Source: an uncultured Quadrisphaera sp.
GTDB taxonomy: Bacteria > Actinomycetota > Actinomycetes > Actinomycetales > Quadrisphaeraceae
DNA: 34,819 bases
NCBI GenBank assembly: GCA_902806005.1
Contig: CADCUY010000575.1
Coordinates: 1 to 34,819 of the forward strand
Reading direction: 5' to 3'
Positions 23,647 through 30,832 of this stretch are shown here, piece by piece (positions within the stretch are counted from its first letter, which is position 1; every line of letters begins with the position of its first letter). The notes beneath the pieces are model-generated. The model was not told where the DNA came from, searched no databases, and was given only the letters and a program-made list of their open reading frames with translations. The position numbers and the translations under genes are program-made.

Positions 23647-24825
23647 GTGGCAGTGCTCGCACCACCGTCGTCCGACATCGACCTGTGGGAGGACGCCTCG
23701 CTGGCCGACCCCTACCCGCTGTACCAGCAGCTGCGCGACCTGGGACCCGTGGTCCACCTGTCCGCGCAGGACGCCTTCGCCATCCCGCGCTACGACCCGC
23801 TGCGCGAGGCGCTGGCCGACTGGCACAGCTTCACCTCCGCGCGCGGGGTGATGATGAACGACCACGTGAACTCCGCGTTCACGGGGATCGTGCTGCACAC
23901 CGACCCCCCCGAGCACGACGTGATGCGCAAGGTCCTCGCAGCGCCCCTGCGCCCCGACCAGCTGCGCCTCATCACGCCCCGGGTGCGCGCCGAGGCGGAC
24001 GCCGTGGTCGACCGCCTCGTGCACCGGGGTCGCTTCGACGCGGCCACCGACCTGGCCCAGCACCTCCCGCTGACGATCGTGTCCACGCTCGTCGGGCTCG
24101 GCGACTTCGGCAAGGAGCGGATGCTGGAGTGGGCGGCGGCGACGTTCGACGCCCAGGGCCCGGTGGACCGGGCCCGCACGCGCGCTGCCTTCCCGAAGCT
24201 CGACGAGATGGTCGCCTACGCCACTCAGGAGGTCACCGCGGAGAAGGTCGACCCCGCGGGCTGGGTCGCGGCCCTGTACGCGGCCGCCGACCGAGGCGCC
24301 CTGCGGCCCGGGCAGCCCGAGGCCATGGTCATGGACTACACCGGGCCCGCCCTGGACACCACGATCTTCGCCACGTCCAGCGCGATCTGGCTGTTCGCCC
24401 AGCACCCCGACCAGTGGGACCTCGTCCGGGAGGACCCGCGGCTCATCCCGCACGCCATCAACGAGGTGGTGCGCCTGGAGAGCCCGATCCAGCGCTTCTC
24501 CCGGGTCGCCACCAGGGACGTCGAGGTCGGCGGTCACCTCGTCCCGGAGGGGGCGCGGGTGCTGATGCTGTTCGCGTCCGGCAACCGCGACGAGCGGCAC
24601 TACCCCGACCCCGAGCGCTTCGACGTGCGCCGCCGCCCCTCCGACCACCTCGCCTTCGGGCACGGGGTCCACGCCTGCGTCGGCATGAACCTCGCCCGGC
24701 TCGAGATCCGCCTGCTCCTGGAGGCCCTCGCCGCGAAGGTCGAGCGCTTCGAGCTCCTCGGAGTGGAGCGCGCCGTCAACAGCACCCTGCGCGGCATCGC
24801 CCACCTCGACGTCGCGGTGAGCTGA
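23647..24825 (+). CDS. Cytochrome P450 (class I, soluble)
   Basis: A 392-residue bacterial P450. The heme loop is FGHGVHACVGMNLARLE (337-353) with axial Cys344. The I-helix is DYTGPALDTT with Asp237-Thr238 as the acid-alcohol pair. ExxR is EVVR, and PERF is present in DPERFDVRR. It activates O2 for hydroxylation or O-dealkylation of a small hydrophobic substrate, with electrons from the ferredoxin and reductase encoded next. It starts at GTG 23647 with a GAAGGAGG Shine-Dalgarno. General features recall CYPs acting on aromatic acids or terpenoids, but I cannot assign a CYP family. Context (two XylB-type dehydrogenases, two ALDHs) favours a hydroxylation feeding an alcohol-aldehyde-acid series. 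Confidence 0.96.
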   Translation: MAVLAPPSSDIDLWEDASLADPYPLYQQLRDLGPVVHLSAQDAFAIPRYDPLREALADWHSFTSARGVMMNDHVNSAFTGIVLHTDPPEHDVMRKVLAAPLRPDQLRLITPRVRAEADAVVDRLVHRGRFDAATDLAQHLPLTIVSTLVGLGDFGKERMLEWAAATFDAQGPVDRARTRAAFPKLDEMVAYATQEVTAEKVDPAGWVAALYAAADRGALRPGQPEAMVMDYTGPALDTTIFATSSAIWLFAQHPDQWDLVREDPRLIPHAINEVVRLESPIQRFSRVATRDVEVGGHLVPEGARVLMLFASGNRDERHYPDPERFDVRRRPSDHLAFGHGVHACVGMNLARLEIRLLLEALAAKVERFELLGVERAVNSTLRGIAHLDVAVS

Positions 24826-24837
24826 GAGGAGCCGGTC

Positions 24838-25158
24838 GTGAAGCTCACCTTCCGCCGCCCCGACGGGTCCCACGGCGTCCACGACACCGACCCCGGCACC
24901 TCGGTCATGGAGGCCGCCGTCGCGCACGGGGAGGACGGCATCGTCGCCGAGTGCGGCGGGTCGCTGATGTGCGCGACCTGCCACGTCTACGTCGACCCCG
25001 CCTTCTCCGACCTCCTGGCCCCGCCCGCGGAGGACGAGGCGGAGATGCTCACCTGCACCGCGGCCGAGCGCCGACCCACCAGCCGGCTGTCCTGCCAGCT
25101 CGTCCTCACCGACGACCTCGACGGCCTCGTCGTCGAGATCCCCGAGGAGCAGGTGTGA
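24838..25158 (+). CDS. Adrenodoxin-type [2Fe-2S] ferredoxin
   Basis: A 106-residue ferredoxin with cluster ligands Cys39, Cys45, Cys48 (ECGGSLMCATCH) and Cys86 (RLSCQL), the C-x5-C-x2-C-x37-C pattern of putidaredoxin/adrenodoxin proteins. The N-terminal TFRRPDGSHGVHDTDPGTSVMEAA and C-terminal VEIPEEQ are family-typical. It carries single electrons from the reductase to the P450. It starts at GTG 24838 with GAGAGGAG upstream, 12 bp after the P450. Its stop overlaps the reductase start (GTGA). Confidence 0.96.
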   Translation: MKLTFRRPDGSHGVHDTDPGTSVMEAAVAHGEDGIVAECGGSLMCATCHVYVDPAFSDLLAPPAEDEAEMLTCTAAERRPTSRLSCQLVLTDDLDGLVVEIPEEQV

Positions 25159-26393
25159 GCGCGGGGAGCGTGGTCGTCGTCGGCGGGGGACAGGCGGGGT
25201 TCCAGACCGCCGCGTCCCTGCGCCAGGAGGGCTACGCCGGGCGGGTCGTCCTCGTCGGCGACCGGCACCCGCCCTACCAGCGACCTCCGCTGTCCAAGGC
25301 CTACCTCACCGGGCGCGTGGACGTGGCCGAGCTCGCCTTCCGCCCCGGCGACTTCTACGCGCGCCACCGCATCGAGGTGGTGCCCGGACCGGTCACCGCC
25401 GTCGACCGGGCCGGCCGCACCGTCGCGCTGGCGACCGGTGAGCACCTGGCGTACGAGCACCTGGTCCTCGCCACCGGGTGCCGCGCCCGCCGGCTCGGCG
25501 TGCCCGGGCAGGACCTGCGCGGCGTCCACTACCTGCGGGACGTCGACGACGCGAGCGCGCTCGTGGAGCACCTCGGGAGGGCTGAGCGCCTCGTCGTCGT
25601 CGGGGCCGGCTTCATCGGGCTGGAGGTGGCCGCCGCCGCGCGCCAGCGCGGGGCCGAGGTCACCGTCCTGGAGTTCGCCCCCCGCGCCATGGGCCGGGCG
25701 GTCTCGGCCTGTGTCGGCGACTTCTTCATCGGCCGCCACCGCGCCGCCGGGACCAGGGTCGAGGTCTCCACCGGTGTGGAGGCGCTGCTCGACGACGGCG
25801 ACGGCCACGTCCGCGGGGTGCGCGCGAGCACCGGGGAGGTGCTGCCCGCCGACCTCGTCGTCGTCGGTGTCGGCGTCCTGCCGCGCACCGACCTCGCCGA
25901 GGCGGCCGGCCTCACCGTCGACGGGGGCGTCCTCGTCGACGACCACCTGCGGTCGGTCGACGACGCGGCCGTCTCGGCGGTCGGGGACTGCAGCCGCTTC
26001 GTGGACTCCCGCTCCGGGGCGCGCGTCCGCCTGGAGTCGGTCCAGAACGCCGTGGACCAGGGGCGGTGCGTCGCCGCCCGCATCGCCGGGAGACCGTTCC
26101 CCTACACCGCCCTGCCCTGGTTCTGGACGGACCAGCTGGGGTCCAAGCTCCAGATCGCCGGCCTGTCCGCCGGGCACGACCGCGCGGTGCTGGTCGGGGA
26201 CGGGGTCGGCGGCCCGTTCTCCGTGTACTGCTTCGCGGGCCAGCGCCTCCTGGCCGTGGAGTCGGTCGACCGACCCGCGGACCACATGGCGGCCCGCCGG
26301 GTGCTCGGCGCCGGTGGGGACGCGCTCGCCGCCGTCACCCCCGACACCGTGCGCCGCGAGGGCTTCCGGCTGCGTGACCTGGTGGCGGCGTGA
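25155..26393 (+). CDS. NAD(P)H-ferredoxin reductase (putidaredoxin-reductase type)
   Basis: A 412-residue FAD flavoprotein. The N-terminal FAD loop is VVVVGGGQAGFQTA (6-19), followed by the PYQRPPLSKAYL motif typical of putidaredoxin/rubredoxin reductases. LVLATGCRARRL and the NAD loop VVVGAGFIGLEVA come next, then the second FAD contact VSAVGDCSRF. The C-terminal domain has FWTDQLGSKLQIAG. It passes electrons from NAD(P)H to the upstream ferredoxin. Its ends are coupled to both neighbours by GTGA overlaps, so P450, ferredoxin and reductase form a self-contained class I system. Glu in TVLEFAPRAM after the second loop favours NADH, a tentative reading. Confidence 0.95.
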   Translation: MSAGSVVVVGGGQAGFQTAASLRQEGYAGRVVLVGDRHPPYQRPPLSKAYLTGRVDVAELAFRPGDFYARHRIEVVPGPVTAVDRAGRTVALATGEHLAYEHLVLATGCRARRLGVPGQDLRGVHYLRDVDDASALVEHLGRAERLVVVGAGFIGLEVAAAARQRGAEVTVLEFAPRAMGRAVSACVGDFFIGRHRAAGTRVEVSTGVEALLDDGDGHVRGVRASTGEVLPADLVVVGVGVLPRTDLAEAAGLTVDGGVLVDDHLRSVDDAAVSAVGDCSRFVDSRSGARVRLESVQNAVDQGRCVAARIAGRPFPYTALPWFWTDQLGSKLQIAGLSAGHDRAVLVGDGVGGPFSVYCFAGQRLLAVESVDRPADHMAARRVLGAGGDALAAVTPDTVRREGFRLRDLVAA

Positions 26394-27847
26394 CCGCCGT
26401 CGCTGCGAGCCCCTTCACCGACCGCGCGGCGGCCCACTGGATCGGCGGGGCCCGGCTGGAGGAGGGACCCGTCCTCCTCTCCACCGACCCGGCGACCGAC
26501 CAGCCCCTGGGGGCCTTCCACGACGGGGGCCGGGACACCGCCGTCGCCGCCGTCGCGGCGGCGCGTGCGGCCTTCCGCGGCTCGTCGTGGCGCACTGACC
26601 GCGAGCTGCGCTCCCGTGCCCTGTGGGCGCTCGCGGACGCCGTCGAGGCGCAGCTGGAGCGGCTGGCGACCGCGATCACCCTGGAGAACGGCAAGCCGCT
26701 GGGGCAGGCCCGCTTCGAGCTGTCCATCGCCGCCCCGAAGCTGCGCTACTACGCCGGGCTCGCCCTGACCGACCTCGGGTCCGCGGCGACCAGCCGGACG
26801 GGCGCCGTCTCCATGCTGCTCAAGGAGCCGGTCGGCGTCGCCGGCATCATCGTCCCCTGGAACTCCCCGGTCGTCCTCGCCGTCCGCAGCCTGGCCCCCG
26901 CCCTGGCCGCCGGATGCACCGCCGTGGTGAAGATGCCGGCCCAGACCGCCCTGACCGCGGCGCTGCTCAGCGAGGTCCTGGCCGGCGTCCCCGCCCTGCC
27001 CGCGGGCGTCGTCAACGTCTTCACCGAGTCCGGCGACGCCGGCGCGAAGGAGCTCGTCGCCTCCCGGGACGTCGCGGTCGTCTCCTACACCGGCAGCAGC
27101 GCCGTCGGCAGCCGGATCATGGCCGCGGCCGCCCCGCAGCTCAAGCGGGTGTCCCTGGAGCTCGGCGGGAAGACCCCGATGATCGTCTTCGACGACGCGG
27201 ACCTCGAGGTGGCGCTCCCCGCGCTGACGGGCGCCGCGACGACCTTCGCCGGTCAGTTCTGCATGACCGGCAGCCGGGTGCTCGTGCAGAGGTCCGTCGC
27301 CGACCGCGTCAGGGACGGCCTGGTCCTCGCCCTGGGGTCGCTGCGGCTCGGGCCGGGCACCGAGGCTGCCACCCAGCTCGGGCCGCTCGTCGACCACGCA
27401 GCCGTCGACCGGGTGGAGGCGCTCGTCGCTGCGGCGGAAGCCACCGACGGTGTGGAGGTCCTGCTCCGCGGCGGGCCCACCGAGGGGCCGGGGGCGTTCT
27501 TCCGGCCCGCCGTGATCGCCGTCCAGGACGTCTCCTCGCCCCTCGTCCAGGAGGAGGTCTTCGGCCCCGTCGTGACCCTGGAGGTCTTCGACACCGAGGA
27601 CGAGGCCGTCGAACGGGCCAACGCCACCGACTACGGGCTGGCCGCCTCCGTGTGGACCCGGGACGGCGCCCGGTCCCTGCGGGTCTCCGCGGCCGTCGAG
27701 GCGGGGACGGTCTGGACCAACGACTGGGCGCAGATCCTCGACCAGTTCGAGGAGGGCGGGTACAAGCGCAGCGGCCTCGGCCGGTTGAACGGCCCTGGTG
27801 GGCTGGCCGAGTTCCAGGAGGTCAAGCACGTCTACCGCGCGGTCTGA
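26390..27847 (+). CDS. Aldehyde dehydrogenase (NAD(P)-dependent)
   Basis: A 485-residue ALDH with VAGIIVPWNSPVV (oxyanion Asn), Glu257 in LELGGKTP, Cys291 in AGQFCMTGSRV, and EEVFGPVVTLEVFD near the C-terminus. It resembles the betaine/aryl-aldehyde group more than the 479-residue enzyme at 9886. GTG 26390 overlaps the reductase stop. As last gene of the P450 operon it probably oxidises the aldehyde generated by P450 chemistry or by one of the XylB-type dehydrogenases to a carboxylic acid. It converges on a leftward membrane-protein gene. Confidence 0.95.
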   Translation: MTAVAASPFTDRAAAHWIGGARLEEGPVLLSTDPATDQPLGAFHDGGRDTAVAAVAAARAAFRGSSWRTDRELRSRALWALADAVEAQLERLATAITLENGKPLGQARFELSIAAPKLRYYAGLALTDLGSAATSRTGAVSMLLKEPVGVAGIIVPWNSPVVLAVRSLAPALAAGCTAVVKMPAQTALTAALLSEVLAGVPALPAGVVNVFTESGDAGAKELVASRDVAVVSYTGSSAVGSRIMAAAAPQLKRVSLELGGKTPMIVFDDADLEVALPALTGAATTFAGQFCMTGSRVLVQRSVADRVRDGLVLALGSLRLGPGTEAATQLGPLVDHAAVDRVEALVAAAEATDGVEVLLRGGPTEGPGAFFRPAVIAVQDVSSPLVQEEVFGPVVTLEVFDTEDEAVERANATDYGLAASVWTRDGARSLRVSAAVEAGTVWTNDWAQILDQFEEGGYKRSGLGRLNGPGGLAEFQEVKHVYRAV

Positions 27848-27897
27848 GGTCACGACGGATGCCGGGCGGCGGTCTCACCGCGAGCGCCGGTCCTCAG
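27844..27897. terminator. Possible bidirectional terminator spanning both stop codons
   Basis: CTGAGG (27844-27849) pairs with CCTCAG (27892-27897), with an inner GCGGT-CTC-ACCGC hairpin (27869-27881). The outer arms contain the stop codons of the two convergent genes. The inner stem has only 5 bp, so this is a weak call. Confidence 0.35.
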
Positions 27898-28355
27898 GCG
27901 CTGCGGCGGAGGCGCCGCACCTCCAGGGCGTAGCCGACGGCGAGCAGCGGAGCGAGCACGGCGGCGATGCCGGTGACCTGGTTCAGCTGGACGCCGGCCA
28001 CCGACGGCGCCCGCCACGGGTCCTCGGGGTCGGTCAGCGCGGCGCCGGGGTAGAAGGCGGCCGGTGCCTGCGTGAGCCAGAACAGGCTGGCGGACAGCAC
28101 GGCTCGACGCAGCCGCGGCCGGTCGGCCCGGCCCGGTCCCCACAGCTGCCACAGGGAGAGTCCCGAGGCGAGCACGGCGAGGTTCATCGTCTGGGCGTTG
28201 TGGAACTTCGCGTGCGGTGGCCACGTGGGGTTGTAGATGTGGGTCTCGTTCCAGTCGGCGGCGAAGGCGCCGGCTGCGGTGAACAGCGCGGCCGCGCTGA
28301 TCAGGACCTTGCCGGTGGGCAGCGACGTGGTGGGTGGGGCGGGCGTGCTGGTCAT
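27894..28355 (-). CDS. Small four-helix membrane protein, conserved unknown
   Basis: A 153-residue protein from ATG 28355 (AGGAGGAG Shine-Dalgarno). About four hydrophobic segments are visible: LISAAALFTAAGAFAA, MNLAVLASGLSLWQLW, LRRAVLSASLFWLTQAPAAF and VTGIAAVLAPLLAVGYAL. The loop after helix 1 reads THIYNPTWPPHAKFHNAQTMN, a striking His/Pro-rich stretch that looks conserved and may bind metal or a polar ligand. I believe this resembles an uncharacterised DUF family but cannot name it with certainty. It follows the secreted propeller gene and an amidohydrolase remnant, so it may belong to the same leftward transcript. Function unknown. Confidence 0.7.
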   Translation of the reverse strand: MTSTPAPPTTSLPTGKVLISAAALFTAAGAFAADWNETHIYNPTWPPHAKFHNAQTMNLAVLASGLSLWQLWGPGRADRPRLRRAVLSASLFWLTQAPAAFYPGAALTDPEDPWRAPSVAGVQLNQVTGIAAVLAPLLAVGYALEVRRLRRSA

Positions 28356-28425
28356 GGCTCCTCCTGCAGGTGGATCGACCCGGTCCGTCCGGTGGGTCCG
28401 GCGCGACCGGCGGCGGCGACGACCG

Positions 28426-28585
28426 TCACCGCACCCGCCGCCCGGCGGTCCAGACCCCGAGGACGGCGCGGGTGGCGCTGATGTCCTGGGTCGGGTCGCC
28501 GCCGGCGAGCAGCGGGTCGGCGCTGCCCGGTCGTGACCGTGCCGCGGTCGGTCAGCCCGAGGGCAGCGGCCGCGTCGGGCGGCCC
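28426..28585 (-). pseudogene. Frameshifted C-terminal remnant of an imidazolonepropionase-like amidohydrolase
   Basis: Between the propeller gene and the membrane protein, minus-strand translation gives PDAAAALGLTDRGTVTTG in one frame. It continues, after a frameshift near ACCGGGCAGC, as GSADPLLAGGDPTQDISATR and AVLGVWTAGRRVR ending at a stop. These are the two closing motifs of the amidohydrolase-1 family: GL.drG.i..G.. and then ADLvLldGDPt.DI.atr...VWr.G. The upstream catalytic barrel is missing. The fragment begins directly after the propeller's stop codon, so a deletion probably joined the two. The ORF track does not show it. Confidence 0.7.
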
Positions 28586-28587
28586 CT

Positions 28588-29682
28588 CTACGACGACCGA
28601 CCGTCGAGGTGCGGCACGGCGGTGTGGGCCACCCGGTCGCCGGCCACCGAGCCGAGCCACAGGCGGTCGTCGACGATGAGCGCGGAGGTGAGGTCCGTGA
28701 ACGCCGCCTCCGGGGGGACCTCCAGCAGGGTCTCCAGGTCCATGGTCTGCGGATCCAGCGCCGCCACGACGGACGTCGAGGCGCAGTCCTCGGCCTCCGG
28801 TGCGCAGGAGGGGTCGGGCCGCGGCCCGGCGAGCAGGAGCCGACCATCGGGGGCGAAGCGGAGGTTGTCGGTGCGGAAGTCGGTGGTGATGACGACCGGC
28901 GGCTCCTCCGTGGCCGCGAGCCGGTAGCGCCGCACCGAGCTGCTCCCGCTCTCGGCGACGAGCAGGTAGCGCAGGTCGGGGGTGACCTCCACGCCGTTGG
29001 GCCCCGAGAGCTCCGTCCCGGGCAGCGGCTCGAACGCACCACCCGGCTCCCAGACGTACACCGCCCCCGTCGGTGCGCCGGTGAGGATGCCCTCGAAGGT
29101 CGCGGGCGCCTGGAGGAAGTCGGTGACCACGATGCGTCCGTCCGGGAGCCCCACGACGGAGTTGTTGAAGGCGCCGGCCACCGCTGGCACGCAGCCGACC
29201 CAGGTGAACGACGGCGCGCCGTCACCGGTGGAGTCCACGTCGAACACCTCCACCGACTCGCGGGCCCCGTGGGCGACCACGAACAGGGTCGACCTCCCGT
29301 CCCCGTCCTCCCGGATGTTCAGGCCGTGCGTGGAGAGGGTGTCGAACGCCGGGGGCTCGGTGCACCCGTCGTAGGGAGCGCGGGGGGCGACCTCGTCCGG
29401 GACGATCCGGGTGGCCGTGCGCTCCTCGGCGTCGATCAGGGACAGGCCGGCGCCGGCGCTGTCGGGGTCCGCGGGGTCGGCCAGGCTGCTGGCGACGATC
29501 CACCGCGAGTCGCCGACCTGCACCAGGTCCTCCGGCGCGGGCAGGCCGCAGACGTACTCCAGGGCCTCGCCCGGTGCGCACGCCTGCGTCGGTGCCGGAT
29601 GCGCCGTCGCGGCTGCCGGGGCGGTGAGACCGATGAGGGCCGTGGTGGTGAGCGCTGCGAGGGTCCTGCCTCGCGCGGTCAT
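28588..29682 (-). CDS. Secreted beta-propeller protein (SMP-30/strictosidine-synthase-like)
   Basis: A 364-residue protein with a Sec signal peptide (TARGRTLAALTTTALIGLTAPAAATAHPA, probable cleavage after ATA or AHPA). The mature part has repeated propeller blades: EDLVQVGDSRWIVASS, STHGLNIREDGDGRSTLFVVAHG, NNSVVGLPDGRIVVTDF, GPNGVEVTPDLRYLLVAESGSSSVRRYRL and NLRFAPDGRLLLAG. The GPNGV and pDLRYLLVAES segments are typical of gluconolactonase, paraoxonase and strictosidine-synthase-like proteins. It has paired cysteines, consistent with export. It may be a lactonase or arylesterase, but the catalytic metal residues cannot be confirmed by eye. ATG 29682 overlaps the ABM gene's stop. Its last residues (LDGRSS) run into the amidohydrolase remnant, so the C-terminus may be rearranged. 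Confidence 0.75.
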   Translation of the reverse strand: MTARGRTLAALTTTALIGLTAPAAATAHPAPTQACAPGEALEYVCGLPAPEDLVQVGDSRWIVASSLADPADPDSAGAGLSLIDAEERTATRIVPDEVAPRAPYDGCTEPPAFDTLSTHGLNIREDGDGRSTLFVVAHGARESVEVFDVDSTGDGAPSFTWVGCVPAVAGAFNNSVVGLPDGRIVVTDFLQAPATFEGILTGAPTGAVYVWEPGGAFEPLPGTELSGPNGVEVTPDLRYLLVAESGSSSVRRYRLAATEEPPVVITTDFRTDNLRFAPDGRLLLAGPRPDPSCAPEAEDCASTSVVAALDPQTMDLETLLEVPPEAAFTDLTSALIVDDRLWLGSVAGDRVAHTAVPHLDGRSS

Positions 29683-30035
29683 GCCCCCACCAGCGAGGGG
29701 TCCGACGCGGGGCTGTAGTGCACTTCCTCGGTGTAGTCGTCCTGCGAGACCGTGACGCCCAGCTCCCGGAAGACCTGAGCGACCTCGACGCCCTCGTGGT
29801 GCAGCGCCCGCCCTGTGGCTCGGAGCCCGTCCTGGAGGGCTCGTGCGCTCTCCCAGCGGGCGACGTTGATGAACTGGTGGGGGCCGTCCTCGTCGATGCC
29901 GCGGTGGATGGTCCCGCCGATCAAGCCCGGCTGGACGGTCATCACGTGCAGGAAGGAGGCCTTCCAGAAGTCGAGGAACCGCTCGACGTTCTCGGCGGGG
30001 ACCTGGAAGTGGACGATCGTGGTGATCGGGGCCAT
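29679..30035 (-). CDS. Antibiotic biosynthesis monooxygenase (ABM) domain protein
   Basis: A 118-residue single-domain protein with the dimeric ferredoxin-like ABM fold: ITTIVHFQVPAENVERFLDFWKASFLHVMTVQPGLIGGTIHRG, then HQFINVARWESARALQDGL. Members include cofactor-free quinol monooxygenases, heme-degrading enzymes and dehydratases; the exact reaction is not predictable. It starts at ATG 30035 with AGAGGAGA upstream and its stop overlaps the propeller start, so the two are coupled. The HxlR regulator gene lies 264 bp upstream on the same strand. HxlR proteins often control quinone- or aldehyde-responsive genes, which would fit. Confidence 0.85.
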   Translation of the reverse strand: MAPITTIVHFQVPAENVERFLDFWKASFLHVMTVQPGLIGGTIHRGIDEDGPHQFINVARWESARALQDGLRATGRALHHEGVEVAQVFRELGVTVSQDDYTEEVHYSPASDPSLVGA

Positions 30036-30066
30036 GACTCTCCTCTGAGTGGTGGATCGTCCGACG

Positions 30067-30098
30067 ACCGTAGGACCGCCCGTTCGCTAGGTTCCTAG
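30067..30098 (-). promoter_or_regulatory. Putative ABM promoter and operator
   Basis: CTAGG-TT-CCTAG (30087-30098) is a perfect 5-bp inverted repeat lying where the -35 should be for a TACGGT -10 (30067-30072), about 32 nt before the ABM ATG. The AT content is high for this genome. It may be a target of the HxlR protein encoded next door. The remainder of the gap to 30299 shows no recognisable gene or RNA. Confidence 0.4.
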
Positions 30099-30299
30099 GA
30101 GAAACCGTGTGGGCAGAGCGTCGGTGTTCCCCTGCGCGACGACCGCGGGACGGGTCCTCGGTGAGGTCCTGGCGGTCCTCGGTGCCGGCGCTCCCCAGCC
30201 CGGAGGCACCGCCCGTGATGCCGACGACCTCGTCGGTGGACCTCGGCGCGGTGGCTCGGCTCGGGCCCGGTCACGGCGCTCGTCGGCGGGGACCGCTGG

Positions 30300-30701
30300 C
30301 TACGCCGGGCGTGGCCGTCCGGCCTCGTCGTAGCGCGCTCGGGCGGTGTGCACGTCGCCCATGTTGGCGTGGGTCCACGTGGCCAGCTCCCGGAAGGCCG
30401 GGCTGAGCGAGAGGCCGAGGTCGGTGATCGCGTAGTCGGCGCGTGGAGGCACCCCCCCGACCCAGGTGCGCTGCACCAGCCCGTCGCGCTCGAGCTGCCG
30501 CAACCGCGAGGTGAGCACCTTCGACGTCACCGGGCCCAGCTGCTTCCGGATCTCGCCGAAGCGCAGCGGGCCCTGGTGCTGCAGCGCCCACAGGACGGGG
30601 GTGGTCCACCGGCTGAAGACGAGCTCGATCAGAGGGCTGATGGGGCAGGCCTCCAGCGGGGAGGCATCGGCCGGGGAGGAGGTCGCGCCTGCTGCGGACA
30701 C
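30300..30701 (-). CDS. HxlR-family transcriptional regulator
   Basis: From GTG 30701 the protein has 133 residues. It carries the HxlR winged helix: CPISPLIELVFSRWTTPVLWALQHQGPLRFGEIRKQLGPVTSKVLTSRLRQLERDGLVQRTWVGGVPPRADYAITDLG. The CPIS cysteine near residue 20 is at the position of the redox- or aldehyde-sensing Cys found in many HxlR proteins (for example HypR/HxlR types). A TACCGT -10 lies 6 nt before the GTG, so the mRNA is probably leaderless; the longer track start has no support. It probably regulates the downstream ABM/propeller operon. Confidence 0.9.
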   Translation of the reverse strand: MSAAGATSSPADASPLEACPISPLIELVFSRWTTPVLWALQHQGPLRFGEIRKQLGPVTSKVLTSRLRQLERDGLVQRTWVGGVPPRADYAITDLGLSLSPAFRELATWTHANMGDVHTARARYDEAGRPRPA

Positions 30702-30832
30702 GCTGCGACGGTACGCCTGTCGGTCGGCCCGAGGAACCCGCGAGCGACCGTCCAGGCCGACGTCATCGCCCCCGGAGGAGTGCTGCCGACCAGGCGCTCG
30801 GTCTCGGAGCGACCGCCCCGGTCCCGCTCCCC

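Noticed and set aside
11362-27847. Secondary-metabolite biosynthetic cluster (because of P450, SDRs and regulators)
   Set aside because: No scaffold enzyme (PKS, NRPS, terpene cyclase) and no exporter; the importer plus dehydrogenases fits catabolism better.
30107-30406. Plus-strand ORFs in and beyond the ABM/HxlR gap
   Set aside because: They run into the HxlR gene antisense and have no recognisable motif.
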